DNA of 64,000 nt from Candidatus Bacteroides merdavium (lineage in GTDB: Bacteria > Bacteroidota > Bacteroidia > Bacteroidales > Bacteroidaceae): assembly GCA_019116805.1 (NCBI GenBank), contig DXAV01000056.1, positions 1-64,000 on the forward strand, given 5' to 3'. A program made the position numbers and the translations under genes. This document shows, one piece after another, positions 50,831 through 60,700 of this stretch (position 1 is the first letter of the stretch; each line of letters begins with the position of its first letter). The notes beneath the pieces are model-generated. The model was not told where the DNA came from and did not search any database. It saw only the letters and a list, made by a program, of their open reading frames with translations.

Positions 50831-50898
50831 ACAGAAAACAAGAAGGAGGGGATGCAACGGCGTGTATTGGCCTGCGTCTCCTCCTTCTTGTTTTCTGT
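50831..50898. terminator. Bidirectional hairpin with perfect 19-bp stem
   Basis: ACAGAAAACAAGAAGGAGG (50831-50849) has an exact complement at 50880-50898 around a 30-nt loop. It lies between the SDR (+) and acyl-CoA ligase (-) genes; 50899-50972 holds nothing recognisable. Confidence 0.8.
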
Positions 50899-50972
50899 TG
50901 GGCAGATCGGGGCTTTGAAACGACTACCCGCGCATTCTTTCTTATCTTGGCATGGCTTTCTGCCGCTAAGCG

Positions 50973-52619
50973 TCAGATAATCTCGATCCCCTGCTCGCGG
51001 CACAGCTGCAGGCCGACGTCCTTCAGCTTGAACTTCTGTATCTTGCCGCTGCCCGTCATGGGGAATTCCTTGACGAAGAAGACGTACTTCGGTATCTTGT
51101 AGCGCGAAATCTTGCCCAGGCAGAAGTCGCGCACCTCGCTCTCGTCCATCGTGACGCCCTCGTGCAGGATGATGAAGGCGCCGACGGCTTCGCCGTACTT
51201 CTTCGAGGGGATGCCGGCCACCTGCACGTCCTTCACGCCGGGCAGCTGGTAGAGGAATTCCTCGATTTCGCGCGGGTAGATGTTCTCGCCGCCGCGGATG
51301 ATCATGTCCTTGATGCGTCCGGTGATGCGGTAGTTGCCCTGCTCGTCCTTCACGCCCAGGTCGCCGGAGTGGAGGAAGCCGTCGCGGTCGATGACCTCGG
51401 CCGTGGCTTCGGGGTTCTTGTAGTAGCCCTTCATGGTGTTGTAGCCACGGTTGCACATCTCGCCCTGCACGCCGACGGGGCATTCCAGGCCCGTCTCGGG
51501 GTCGATGACGCGCACTTCGGTGTGCTCGAAGTCGCGGCCCACGGTGGTGTAGCGCACCTCGGCGGGGTCGTCGATGCGGGTGTGCGTCATGCCGGGCGAG
51601 GCTTCCGTCAGGCCATAGACACTGGTCACCTTCATGAACATCTTCTCCTCCACCTGCTTCATCAGCTCGACGGGGCAGAGCGAGCCAGCCATGATACCGG
51701 TGCGCAGGCTCGACATGTCGAACATGTCGAACATGGGATGGTTCAGCTCAGCGATGAACATGGTGGGCACGCCGTAGAGGGCCGTACAGCGTTCCTTATG
51801 GATGGAGGCCAGGACGACGAGCGGGTCGAAGCGCTCCACCATGACCTCGGTGCAGCCGTGGGTCAGGCAGTTCATCGTGGCCAGCACCACGCCGAAGCAG
51901 TGGAACAGGGGGACGCAGACGCAGAGCTTGTCGTCCTGCGTGAACTTCATGTGCTCGCCGGTGAGGAAGCCATTGTTGGCAATGTTGTAGTGGGTTAGCA
52001 TGACGCCTTTGGGGAAACCGGTAGTGCCGCTGGTGTACTGCATGTTCACCACGTCGTGGCAGGTCACCTGCGCCTTCATCTCGTCCAGGCGGCTGTTGTC
52101 CACGTTGTCGCCCAGCAGGAGGATTTCGGAGGTGTTGTACATGCCGCGGTATTTCTCCTGCCCCACATAGACCACGTTCCTCATATAGGGGAATCGTTCG
52201 CTCTTGAGGTGTCCGCGCTGGCAGGTGCGCAACTCGGGCAGCATGGTGTAGGTCATCTGCACGAAGTCGCTATCCTTTTCGCCGTTGACAATGCACAGGG
52301 TGTGCATGTCCGAGTTCTGGCAGAGGTATTCCAGTTCGGCCTGCTTGTAGTTGGTGTTCACCGTGACATAGACGGCGCCTATCTTGGCGCAGGCGTAGAG
52401 CAGGGTGAGCCAGTCGGGCACGTTGGCGGCCCAGATGCCCACGTGCGTGCCACGCTCCACGCCGATGGCGATGAGGCCCTTGGCCATGTCGTCCACGCGA
52501 CGGTTGAACTGGCTCCAGGTGAAACGCAGGTTGCGGTCGGAGTAAACGATGTATTCTTTGTCGGGGGTGGTTTCGGCCCAGTGTTCCAGCCACTGGCCGA
52601 GGGTACGTTCGTATAACAT
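50973..52619 (-). CDS. AMP-binding acyl-CoA ligase (FadD-like)
   Basis: 548 residues of the adenylate-forming superfamily. It activates a carboxylic acid as acyl-AMP and transfers it to Co[21 protein letters not shown] holds the P-loop-like A3 motif. [40 protein letters not shown] and [20 protein letters not shown] hold the adenine and hinge motifs, and [10 protein letters not shown] near the end has the conserved Lys. The acyl chain is not predictable; general likeness is to medium/long-chain fatty-acid ligases. Downstream of the PL8 gene by 12 bp on the same strand. Confidence 0.92.
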   Translation of the reverse strand: MLYERTLGQWLEHWAETTPDKEYIVYSDRNLRFTWSQFNRRVDDMAKGLIAIGVERGTHVGIWAANVPDWLTLLYACAKIGAVYVTVNTNYKQAELEYLCQNSDMHTLCIVNGEKDSDFVQMTYTMLPELRTCQRGHLKSERFPYMRNVVYVGQEKYRGMYNTSEILLLGDNVDNSRLDEMKAQVTCHDVVNMQYTSGTTGFPKGVMLTHYNIANNGFLTGEHMKFTQDDKLCVCVPLFHCFGVVLATMNCLTHGCTEVMVERFDPLVVLASIHKERCTALYGVPTMFIAELNHPMFDMFDMSSLRTGIMAGSLCPVELMKQVEEKMFMKVTSVYGLTEASPGMTHTRIDDPAEVRYTTVGRDFEHTEVRVIDPETGLECPVGVQGEMCNRGYNTMKGYYKNPEATAEVIDRDGFLHSGDLGVKDEQGNYRITGRIKDMIIRGGENIYPREIEEFLYQLPGVKDVQVAGIPSKKYGEAVGAFIILHEGVTMDESEVRDFCLGKISRYKIPKYVFFVKEFPMTGSGKIQKFKLKDVGLQLCREQGIEII

Positions 52620-52631
52620 AAGTGTTTTCCT

Positions 52632-54791
52632 TTATTCGTTGTTCGTATGGTAATAGATATCTGTCAGTTTCAGCGTCTGGGTACCGATGGCCAGTTCGGC
52701 CTGCTCATGCTGTCGCGAGGGGGAAGTCCACAGGGCGGTGTAGTGTCCGTCGGCTCCCCTGGCCACCTTGTAAATGCCGGGAGTGGCGGCCTTCAAGGCT
52801 GTACCGTCGGGCAGGGTCAGGGATGCGGGTTCGCTGGAGGCTAGCCAGCAAGTACCGTCGGCCAGTAGAACAGCCTGCACTGTGTGGTCGTTGCGCAACA
52901 CGCGGATGGCATAAAGGTCGAAGGCTTCGGTCTGTCTGCGGTCAGCATCTGGCAGGATGACGTACTGGTAGGAAGCATTCTTCGGAGCCTTGCCATGATT
53001 CAGGCAGAGCTGCACAACCTCGCCGCTGACATCTTCGCGTGGATACATCTGCATGATATCATACCACTGGCCCGTCCGCTTTTCTGTCGAGGCTGTCGCC
53101 TGTAGGTTTTCTCCCCAGGCGATGTAGCCCCTATGATGGTGGAAGTAGCGTACTTCCTGCTGATGGCTGCGTTCCTCGCGTCCGTTCACTTCTCTCCAGT
53201 CACCGCAGGCATGCAGCATATAGAGCTTGTCGCGTTGGTAGCATTGCTCGATGGCGGTTGTTACGGCCAGGGTGCTGTCAGACTCAATACCTGCTCCCAG
53301 GCAAAGAACAAAGTCTTCGGTGAATATCCACGCTTTGCGGGCACGCAGGCCAGCACGATCGAGGTCCATGACAGTCATCCCCTGACGTCCGTCCGAGAGG
53401 CCTCCTACAAAGTCGCTGTTATTGCGCGGACGGTTACCCTTCACGATAGGCATGGGGGCATCCGTGTCGAAGGCCGTTACGCCCGGCAGTTTGCGCCAGT
53501 CCCACAGAGGGAAGATGTCGAGGTATTCCTTTCCATCCTGATAAATATAGGTGGCTCCGTCGGCCGAATAGAATCCCTTCATGTTGTCGCCGTTCAGCGT
53601 CTCGGTACCGATGACCTTGCGCGAAGCCATCTTCACCGTAGCCATCCACGTAGGGCGACGGTGCACGGTGTAGCTGGAGCAGAAGAAGTGCTTGTGGCCC
53701 GTCAATCCATCTTTGGCGTCGGGCAAGAAGTTTTCGCGGCACAAGGCACGGGCCGTTTCGTTGCAGGCCTCGGACGTGCCGCCTCCCAGCTCGGTGGCGG
53801 CAAAGGCGGTAGCCAAGCCCTTGTGGGTCTGCCCCTCGCGGAAGAACTGCCTGCCCAGGGCACTGATGTCCATCTGACCCTTCCACAAGATCCAGCGGTA
53901 ACCGTCGTCGGTGAGGCGGCGGAGGATTTCCAGCTGGCGGTCGTCGAAAGCCATGGATGTGCCGGCAAAGACACCCGAATAGAAGCTCATGCTGGCCAGG
54001 AAAGCCAGCCCATAGTTGCCGAACTGCTGCTGCGTGCCGTGCTGATGGAAGCTCCAGTCGGGCTGGATACCTTCGGCTTGCCCCGTCACGATTTCAGAAG
54101 CTATGGTGTCACGGGCTTGGCGGACCAGTTCCTTGTCTTCCTGTAACAGGGCACGTACCAATACGTTACCGGCCAGCCAAACCTTGTTCTGTCCCGTCAT
54201 GCCGAAGCGGGAGTGGTTCATCACTTCGATAGCTCCCTGCCGTTCCTCGGCCGTAAGTTGGGGTTCGAAAAGTAGAAATACGTTACCCAAGGTCTTGGGC
54301 ACGCCAATCTGATTGTACCACCAGTTGGGGCACACGGGTTTGGCCGTAAACCACCAGCGCAATGCCTTGTGGATACAGGCTTCGACCTGGGGTGAATGGT
54401 AGTAAGGACTTTGTGGCGAGGCATATTGTTTGGCCAGCTCCAAGATGCGTTCGGTGTGAACGCGCGGTTCCCATCCCGAACGTTTGCAATCCTGGTAGTT
54501 GATGTCCGGCCAAGTGCCTTCGGCTGTCTGTTCGGACAAATATTTTTGAATGGATGCCTGTTGGGAAGGTTGGCGCTGGAAGAGTTCCACTACCATCTGG
54601 TCAGATGCAGTTTCCTCGCGGGGCAGATCTTTCAGAACGGCATGTAGTAGCTTCTGCCCGTTTCCGTCGTTTCCTATCAGCCGGATGAAGTTTTGCTTGA
54701 CACGTGTCAGCTCGGCATCTTGGGCAGAAATATGCCCACACGCTACGGCCATAAGCAGTAGCGTGCCCGATACGAATTTGTATAGATGCAT
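52632..54791 (-). CDS. Polysaccharide lyase family 8 (hyaluronate/chondroitin/xanthan lyase type)
   Basis: 719 residues. Signal peptide ends near SAQDAELTR (Ala/Gln24). The alpha/alpha toroid (about 60-390) has NWWYNQIGVPKTLGNVFLLF with the catalytic Asn, and QPDWSFHQHGTQQQFGNYGL with the catalytic His and Tyr. The later beta-sheet domains (about 400-719) have TMVDLD/RKAWIF and YFHHHRGYIAWGENLQAT. PL8 enzymes cleave uronic-acid polysaccharides by beta-elimination. It is outside any susC/susD cluster. A hairpin repeat sits just upstream of the start, and the acyl-CoA ligase gene follows with 12 bp, an unusual mixed operon. Confidence 0.88.
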   Translation of the reverse strand: MHLYKFVSGTLLLMAVACGHISAQDAELTRVKQNFIRLIGNDGNGQKLLHAVLKDLPREETASDQMVVELFQRQPSQQASIQKYLSEQTAEGTWPDINYQDCKRSGWEPRVHTERILELAKQYASPQSPYYHSPQVEACIHKALRWWFTAKPVCPNWWYNQIGVPKTLGNVFLLFEPQLTAEERQGAIEVMNHSRFGMTGQNKVWLAGNVLVRALLQEDKELVRQARDTIASEIVTGQAEGIQPDWSFHQHGTQQQFGNYGLAFLASMSFYSGVFAGTSMAFDDRQLEILRRLTDDGYRWILWKGQMDISALGRQFFREGQTHKGLATAFAATELGGGTSEACNETARALCRENFLPDAKDGLTGHKHFFCSSYTVHRRPTWMATVKMASRKVIGTETLNGDNMKGFYSADGATYIYQDGKEYLDIFPLWDWRKLPGVTAFDTDAPMPIVKGNRPRNNSDFVGGLSDGRQGMTVMDLDRAGLRARKAWIFTEDFVLCLGAGIESDSTLAVTTAIEQCYQRDKLYMLHACGDWREVNGREERSHQQEVRYFHHHRGYIAWGENLQATASTEKRTGQWYDIMQMYPREDVSGEVVQLCLNHGKAPKNASYQYVILPDADRRQTEAFDLYAIRVLRNDHTVQAVLLADGTCWLASSEPASLTLPDGTALKAATPGIYKVARGADGHYTALWTSPSRQHEQAELAIGTQTLKLTDIYYHTNNE

Positions 54792-54813
54792 TGTGTATGA
54801 ATGGATAATGGAA

Positions 54814-54877
54814 AATGGATAATGGAAAATTGAAAAATGAGGCGTGAAACTCTATTCTCAATTATCCATTATCCATT
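54814..54877. repeat. AT-rich hairpin repeat (family 2)
   Basis: AATGGATAATGGAAAATTGA (54814-54833) pairs with 54858-54877, with one mismatch, around 24 bases. The direct repeat GGATAATGGA also occurs just before it. Same wording as 43118-43181. It lies between the PL8 start and the XRE-cupin stop. Confidence 0.75.
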
Positions 54878-54884
54878 TTATCAA

Positions 54885-55460
54885 TTAAACTGGTGTATAG
54901 ATTACGGCCAGTATTTTGGCGGCCTGTCCCTGATAAGCGTGTACATGATGGGGGACGATGGAGTCGTAGTAGATGCTGTCGCCTTCCTCGAGCAGGTAGG
55001 TGTTTTTGCCGTAACAGATTTCCATCGTGCCTTGCATCACCATGATGAACTCTTCGCCTTCGTGCGAGGAGAGGACGAACTCATTGTCGTCCGTAGGAGC
55101 TACGTCGATGATGAAGGGTTCCATGTGGCGGTCTGCTTTTGCTTTTGAGAGAGAATGGTATTCCATGTGCTTGCGGCTTTGGATAGCATTGTTCGAAAAA
55201 CTGATGCTGTCCGTAGCTTCCGCTTTGCGGCAGATGGCGGGCCCTGTTTCGTCTTGATCGTCAAGGAAGGTACCGAGTCGCACACCCAATACGCGAGCTA
55301 TCTTGATAAGCGGTGCCAGCGAGGGCAGGTCGATATTGTTTTCGATACGTTCAATCTGTTCGATGGCCAGGCTGGAGCGTTCGGCCAGTTCTTCACGGCT
55401 GATGTTCTTGCTTTCGCGGAGCGACTTGATTTTCTCGCCTACAATCTTGCTTGTATCCAT
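54885..55460 (-). CDS. XRE-family regulator with cupin domain
   Basis: 191 residues. The N-terminal HTH_3 (about 8-62) has IKSLRESKNISREELAERSS and IERIENNIDLPSLAPLIKIA. The C-terminal cupin (about 115-190) has FVLSSHEGEEFIMVMQGTME and LLEEGDSIYYDSIVPHHVHA, with His residues that may bind metal. Such proteins sense a small molecule and repress or activate adjacent genes; here the acyl-CoA ligase and lyase genes follow on the same strand. A -33 TTG, 20-bp spacing and TACATTTG (complement of 55515-55522) form a good promoter. Confidence 0.9.
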   Translation of the reverse strand: MDTSKIVGEKIKSLRESKNISREELAERSSLAIEQIERIENNIDLPSLAPLIKIARVLGVRLGTFLDDQDETGPAICRKAEATDSISFSNNAIQSRKHMEYHSLSKAKADRHMEPFIIDVAPTDDNEFVLSSHEGEEFIMVMQGTMEICYGKNTYLLEEGDSIYYDSIVPHHVHAYQGQAAKILAVIYTPV

Positions 55461-55592
55461 AAAATTAATGCTGTTTATCGTTTTACATGGTATTGTTTTG
55501 ATACTTTAAGGTCACAAATGTAAGATAAACTTTCACTTTTTGCAATGATTTGTCGGGAAAAAGTCGGTTATGGGTATGTTTTTTGTGTCATT

Positions 55593-56276
55593 TTAGAAAC
55601 GGTAACCTAGGCCGACAGATACGGAATGAATCAGCTTGTGGGCGGGTAGGGAGAGTCTCCGTCCTTCGACGGTGATGTTGCGGCTACCGCCGTAGAGGTC
55701 GAAGTCCGAGCAAGTGTAACCGAGCGAGAAGATTAGCCCGTTATCTACTTCCAGCGAGAGGGCCGTACGCAGGTGGTAATAGACGGTTCGTGCTCCTTTG
55801 TTCTGCACATATTCCCGTCGGATGGCTGTCCAAATGCCTTCTTTGTTGGGGTAATAATCGATGTTGAAGCCACGGTTGGCAGGTAGGGGTAAGGTGAGGC
55901 CGGGTGATAGGGAGAGGAAAAGGGCATAGTCTTTGTCGCGTCCCACCCACCACTTTGGTGTGTTTAGTTGCAGGGCCGGGCGCAAGGCCAATAGGTAACT
56001 GGGCGCATACTTGTCTGTATAGGCCCATTGGAATTGTTTATCCTGTGATAGCCCTGTAGGGTGATTATCTCGATAAGGCTGGGTGAATAGCAAGCCCAGG
56101 CTGATGCCTGCATAATCCAGCGGCAGGAATGCGACTGAGGGCTCCACCTCCCAGGCATCGTAATTGTTGAGAGCGCCTGTCAGCTCCACCTTCCAGAGCG
56201 GGTGTTTCTCCCGTTCTTGGGCAGGCAGGGCCAGACAGGTGCAGATGAAGAGTATGAAGAATGGAGTTTTTTTCAT
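55593..56276 (-). CDS. Putative outer-membrane beta-barrel protein, hypothetical
   Basis: 227 residues. A signal peptide (MKKTPFFILFICTCLALPA before QE) is followed by alternating polar/aromatic strands and a C-terminal Phe (SVSVGLGYRF), suggesting a small barrel. Segments LWKVELTGALNNYDAWEVEP and LIFSLGYTCSDFDLYGG are notable. I recognise no family. The start overlaps the stop of the upstream lipoprotein by 4 bp (ATGA), so the two are made together. Confidence 0.75.
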   Translation of the reverse strand: MKKTPFFILFICTCLALPAQEREKHPLWKVELTGALNNYDAWEVEPSVAFLPLDYAGISLGLLFTQPYRDNHPTGLSQDKQFQWAYTDKYAPSYLLALRPALQLNTPKWWVGRDKDYALFLSLSPGLTLPLPANRGFNIDYYPNKEGIWTAIRREYVQNKGARTVYYHLRTALSLEVDNGLIFSLGYTCSDFDLYGGSRNITVEGRRLSLPAHKLIHSVSVGLGYRF

Positions 56277-56677
56277 AGAGAAGATCTATGGGTGTTGTCT
56301 GCAGGTTCTAGTTCGATGTTGATGAGGGGGGTATCCCACTTGAACATTTGCCCTGTTCCCAAGTCCACAAGGAAGCCCGGCCAGAAGAGGATGTTCCACA
56401 GGCTGTTGGCGTTGAAGGTCGTTTCCAGCACAAAGGGCATGGGCTGGAAGCCGTCTTTGCGGGCTATCAGCTGCTTGTCTTCCCGTTCTTTCTTGATTTT
56501 GGCGGTGACGGTGTTGTCCTGTTTCACTTCGGCAATCTTGATGTTTGTGGCCGCGTCGTAAATCTTTGTACCGTTCGGCGCCATGAAGGTGACCGTCTGC
56601 TTCGAGCCGGTGAACACCGTGCAGCACGACGAAAGCAGCAGGCAGGGGAGGATGAGTCCCAATGCAAATTTTCTCAT
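56273..56677 (-). CDS. Small PEGA-like lipoprotein
   Basis: 134 residues. The signal has lipobox LLSSCCTVF (Cys near 18). The mature part has GSKQTVTFMAPNGTKIYDAA and DKQLIARKDGFQPMPFVLET, which looks like a PEGA-type beta-sandwich that presents the chain at the envelope, and SLWNILFWPGFLVDLGTGQM, a hydrophobic hairpin seen in similar Bacteroides lipoproteins. Function unknown. It is the first gene of a two-gene operon with the barrel protein. Minus-strand TAACTTTG at 56760-56767 is its likely promoter. Confidence 0.72.
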   Translation of the reverse strand: MRKFALGLILPCLLLSSCCTVFTGSKQTVTFMAPNGTKIYDAATNIKIAEVKQDNTVTAKIKKEREDKQLIARKDGFQPMPFVLETTFNANSLWNILFWPGFLVDLGTGQMFKWDTPLINIELEPADNTHRSSL

Positions 56678-56796
56678 AATCCGTTTTAAATAACTGGTTT
56701 TAGTTGGAAGAAACAGGAAAGGAGTAGGACTGTAGCCTTCCCTTTCAGATTTCCGGCTGCAAAGTTACTGGGGAGGGAGGGGGGAATACAAGAAAA

Positions 56797-56868
56797 TGCG
56801 ATGTACATCTGTTTTTCATAATTCCCTGTTTTCCAGCTTGAAAAAGGAAATAGGTGATGTACATCGCA
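56797..56868. repeat. Inverted repeat between envelope genes
   Basis: TGCGATGTACATC (56797-56809) has an exact complement at 56856-56868, with an inner TTTTTCA/TGAAAAA pair. It lies between the DUF4251 stop and the PEGA-like gene's promoter and is probably a terminator of the DUF4251 gene. Confidence 0.6.
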
Positions 56869-56888
56869 CATCGGAAGCGAGGATAGGT

Positions 56889-57383
56889 TCAGTCTTCCGT
56901 GTTCATCTCACCGTTGAAGGAAATGGATTGGCGACGCGTGGGCAGGACGCGGATCTGCGTGCAGCCGTCGGGATAGACGGTGAGTTGGTACGTGTAGGAA
57001 TCTTCGTCGTTCGTGGTGGTGAAGCGGATTTCCTTGCGCCCCTTTTTGCCGTCCTTCATTTCATAGGTCTGGATGCGGGCGTCGAAGTTCAAGGCCTTTC
57101 CACCGCCGTAGGGTACGCTGTAGGCCTGACCCACGTAGGGCAGATAGGATAGGATGGAGTCTCCGCGTACAGTCAGCGAATAATTGTCAGTCAGGGCCCG
57201 TGCGCGTCCGCGCATGGGTGTCATGTAGTTCACGTCGATGTGGTACCGTCGTGCCTCGAGCGCTTCCTTCACGGCTTGTTCGGTACGAGCCTTTTCAGCC
57301 TCCTTGTCTTTCTTCTGTGCCTGGACAGGGGCTGCGGACGCTAGTGTACAGGCCAGGAAGGCGATGCAAATGAGTTGTCTCAT
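56889..57383 (-). CDS. DUF4251 domain-containing exported protein
   Basis: 164 residues. Signal peptide about 1-22 (ends PVQA before QKK). The mature part starts with a charged helix (KKDKEAEKARTEQAVKEALE) and then the DUF4251 beta-rich domain: HIDVNYMTPMRGRARALTDN, DSILSYLPYVGQAYSVPYGG and TVYPDGCTQIRVLPTRRQSI. This is a common Bacteroides periplasmic family of unknown function. Minus-strand TATATTTG motif at 57421-57428 precedes it. Confidence 0.85.
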   Translation of the reverse strand: MRQLICIAFLACTLASAAPVQAQKKDKEAEKARTEQAVKEALEARRYHIDVNYMTPMRGRARALTDNYSLTVRGDSILSYLPYVGQAYSVPYGGGKALNFDARIQTYEMKDGKKGRKEIRFTTTNDEDSYTYQLTVYPDGCTQIRVLPTRRQSISFNGEMNTED

Positions 57384-57497
57384 GATGTTGCTCCTTTCTT
57401 GTTAGGGTTTGGTTTTCACACAAATATAACGTTTTTCAGCCGCGGGTGTTTTCCCTCTTCGTCCTTCTTCCGTCTTTTTCGGTATTATTAACGGGCG

Positions 57498-57563
57498 GAA
57501 AGCATTGCTTTCTTTGGTGGAAAACATTGCTTTTCCCTGAGGAAAACATCGCTTTTTTCGAGG
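57498..57563. repeat. Three tandem 22-bp units (GAAARCATTGCTTT)
   Basis: Units start at 57498, 57520 and 57542, an exact 22-bp period: GAAAGCATTGCTTTC, GAAAACATTGCTTTT and GAAAACATCGCTTTT openings. The first is a perfect 15-base palindrome. The core is shared with the array at 15767. It lies between the divergent DUF4251 and GH2 genes; the rest of 57384-57734 has promoter motifs only. Confidence 0.85.
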
Positions 57564-57689
57564 TAGAAGACTATCGGGCTTTGTGTGGTTCAATTCTGAA
57601 AGGAAGTATGTTCGTCAGCAGATGCCTTTCTTTTTGCTGTTTTCGTGTACTATTTGCACGGAGGACTCTGTCCGTAAGGAAAAAAGTCG

Positions 57690-57697
57690 TATTTTTG
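57690..57697 (+). promoter_or_regulatory. -7 promoter motif of GH2 gene
   Basis: TATTTTTG, 37 bp before ATG 57735. Confidence 0.45.
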
Positions 57698-57734
57698 TTT
57701 CCTGTAAAATTTCGTATTCTAATTTAATCGTTTT

Positions 57735-60700
57735 ATGAAAACCTTATTATCTATTATTCTCTTGTTGGGAACGTTGGGCGGTTTTGCCCAGACAACAGCC
57801 TTGAAAGGTTTCGCCTACGGGCAGGTCGGGGCACCGACAGGCAAGGAATGGGAGGCGCCCGAAGAGCTGGCGCTGAACAAGGAACAGCCGCGGGCATGGT
57901 TCTTTACCTTTGCCGACGTGGAAAGTGCACGGCGTGTCCTGCCCGAGCATAGCAGTTATTATCAATCGTTGAATGGTAATTGGAAGTTCCATTGGGTAGG
58001 TAACCCTGAGGAACGTCCGACGGATTTTTATAAACCCGAGTTTGATGTAACGGGATGGGATGATGTGACCGTGCCGATGCAATGGAATGTGGTGGGTATC
58101 CAGAAGGACGGTAGCTTGAAGTACGGAGTGCCCATCTATGCCAATCAGCCGGTCATCTTTCAGCATAAGGTGGCCGTGGGCGACTGGAAGGGGGGCGTGA
58201 TGCGTACGCCCCCTACCGACTGGGTGACCTACAAGCACCGCAACGAGGTAGGCTCCTACCGCCGTTCGTTCACCATCCCTGCCGGTTGGGAAGGACGCGA
58301 GGTGTACATCAACTTCGACGGTGTTTCGTCTTTCTTCTACCTTTGGATCAACGGGCATTACGTGGGGTTCTCGAAGAATTCGCGCAATACGGCTTCGTTC
58401 AACATCACGCCTTATCTGAACGAGAAGGGCGACAACATGGTGGCCGTCGAGGTCTATCGCAATTCGGATGGGTCCTTCCTCGAGGCACAGGACATGTTCC
58501 GCCTGCCGGGTATCTTCCGTACCGTGTCGCTGACTTCTACCGCACAGGTACAAGTGCGCGACCTTCGCGTCTTCCCCAACTTGGATGACAATTATGAGGA
58601 CGGTACCCTCCGCATCGAGGCTGACCTTCGCAATCTGAGTAAGAAGAAGGCCAAGGGATATACGTTGACCTATTCGCTCTATGCCAACAAGCTTTATTCA
58701 GATGAGAATGAGCTGGTGGAAGGCATGGATGGCACTTATTCGCTGGCCGGGATGAAGCCGGGTGACGAGATTTCCTCGCAGACCGTGATGGCCGTTCACG
58801 CTCCCCGCAAGTGGTCGGCCGAGGCTCCCTATCGTTATGTATTGGTGGGTCAGCTGAAGGACAAGAAAGGCCGTGTCGTGGAGACGTTCTCCACTGCCTT
58901 GGGCTTCTGCAAGGTCGAAATCAAGGATACGCCTGCCAATGAAGACGAGTTCGGACTGGCCGGACGCTACTATTATATAAATGGCAAGACGGTGAAGCTG
59001 AAAGGCGTGAACCGTCAGGAAATCAATCCGGCTACAGGCAACGCCATCGCGGTGAAGCAGATGGAGGAGGAAATCATGCTGATGAAGCGTGGCAACATCA
59101 ACCACGTGCGCAACTCGCACTACTCCTGCGATCCGCACTGGTACTACCTATGCGACAAATATGGCATCTATCTGGAGGATGAGGCCAACATCGAAAGCCA
59201 TCAATATTATTATGGTGAAGCATCCCTGTCGCACGTGCCCGAATTTGAGGCCGCCCACGTGGCCCGCGTCATGGAGCTGGCACATGCACACGTCAACCAT
59301 CCGTCGGTAGTCATCTGGTCGCTGGGCAACGAGGCCGGACCGGGCAAGAATTTTGTGGCTGCCTACAATGCCCTCCATCAGTTCGATCCCTCGCGCCCTG
59401 TGCAGTACGAACGCAACAACGACATTGTGGATATGGGTTCCAACCAGTATCCGTCCATCGCGTGGATGCGTGGTGCCGTGACAGGCAAGTACGACATCAA
59501 GTACCCCTTCCACGTATCCGAATACGCCCACTCGATGGGTAATGCCGTGGGCAACCTCATCGACTATTGGGAAGCTATCGAGTCAACCAACTTCTTCTGC
59601 GGAGCCGCCATCTGGGACTGGGTGGACCAGGCGCTCTACAACTACGACCCGAAGACGGGCGACCGCTACCTGGCCTACGGAGGCGACTTCGGCGACAAGC
59701 CCAACAGCGGTATGTTCTGTATGAACGGTATCCTCTTCCCCGGCCATCAGCCCAAACCTCAGTACTACGAAGTGAAGAAGGTTTATCAGAACGTGGGCAT
59801 CAAGGTAGTGGACATGACGAAGGGACAGATTGAAGTCTTCAACAAACGCTACTTTGAGCCGCTGACCGATGTCTATATGGTATGGTCGTTGTGGAAGGAT
59901 GGAAAGAAGATTGAGGAAAGCACCGCCTTCAAGGGGCCGCGCAGCATCCTTGGCCCGCGCGAGAAGGTGGCCTACACCCTGCCTTACGACTACAGCAAGC
60001 TGGCTCCCGAGAGCGAATACTTCGTGAAGATACAGTTCCTGCTGGCTCAGGATATGCCTTGGGCCAAGAAGGGTTTCGTGCAGATGGAAGAACAGCTGCT
60101 TGTGAAGGCTGCCGGCGAGAAGCCTGCTCTGGTCGCTGTGACGGCTTCGATGGAACGTCCGTCGGTAGAGGAAGCCGAAGACTTCACTACCGTATCGGGC
60201 AACGGCTTCACGCTGAAGTTTGACAATCGCGAAGGCACAATCTATAGTATGGAATACAACGGCCGTAAGGTTATCCTCGACGGCAAGGGACCGAAGCTCG
60301 ACGCTCTTCGCGCCCCGGTGGACAACGACAACTGGGCCCGCGACCGCTGGTTCGAGAAAGGCTTGCACAACCTGAAGCACAAAGTCCTGAACTATGCGTG
60401 GGTTAACGCCAAACAGAAGGATGACAATACGGTTCAGCTGATGTACACCGTCGAGTCACAGGCTCCGAACGCTGCTGTACTTGAGGGAGGCAACTCCGGC
60501 CGTAACTCCATAAAGGAGCTGACTGACCGTCCCTTCGGTCCGAACGACTTCAAGTTCGTCACTAATCAGATATGGACCGTCTATCCCGACGGTTCGGTAG
60601 AGCTCCAGTCGAGCATCACGTCGAACGACCCGTCGCTGGTGCTGGCCCGTCTGGGTTATGTGATAGAACTCCCCGCCGAACTTCAGCAATATACATGGTA

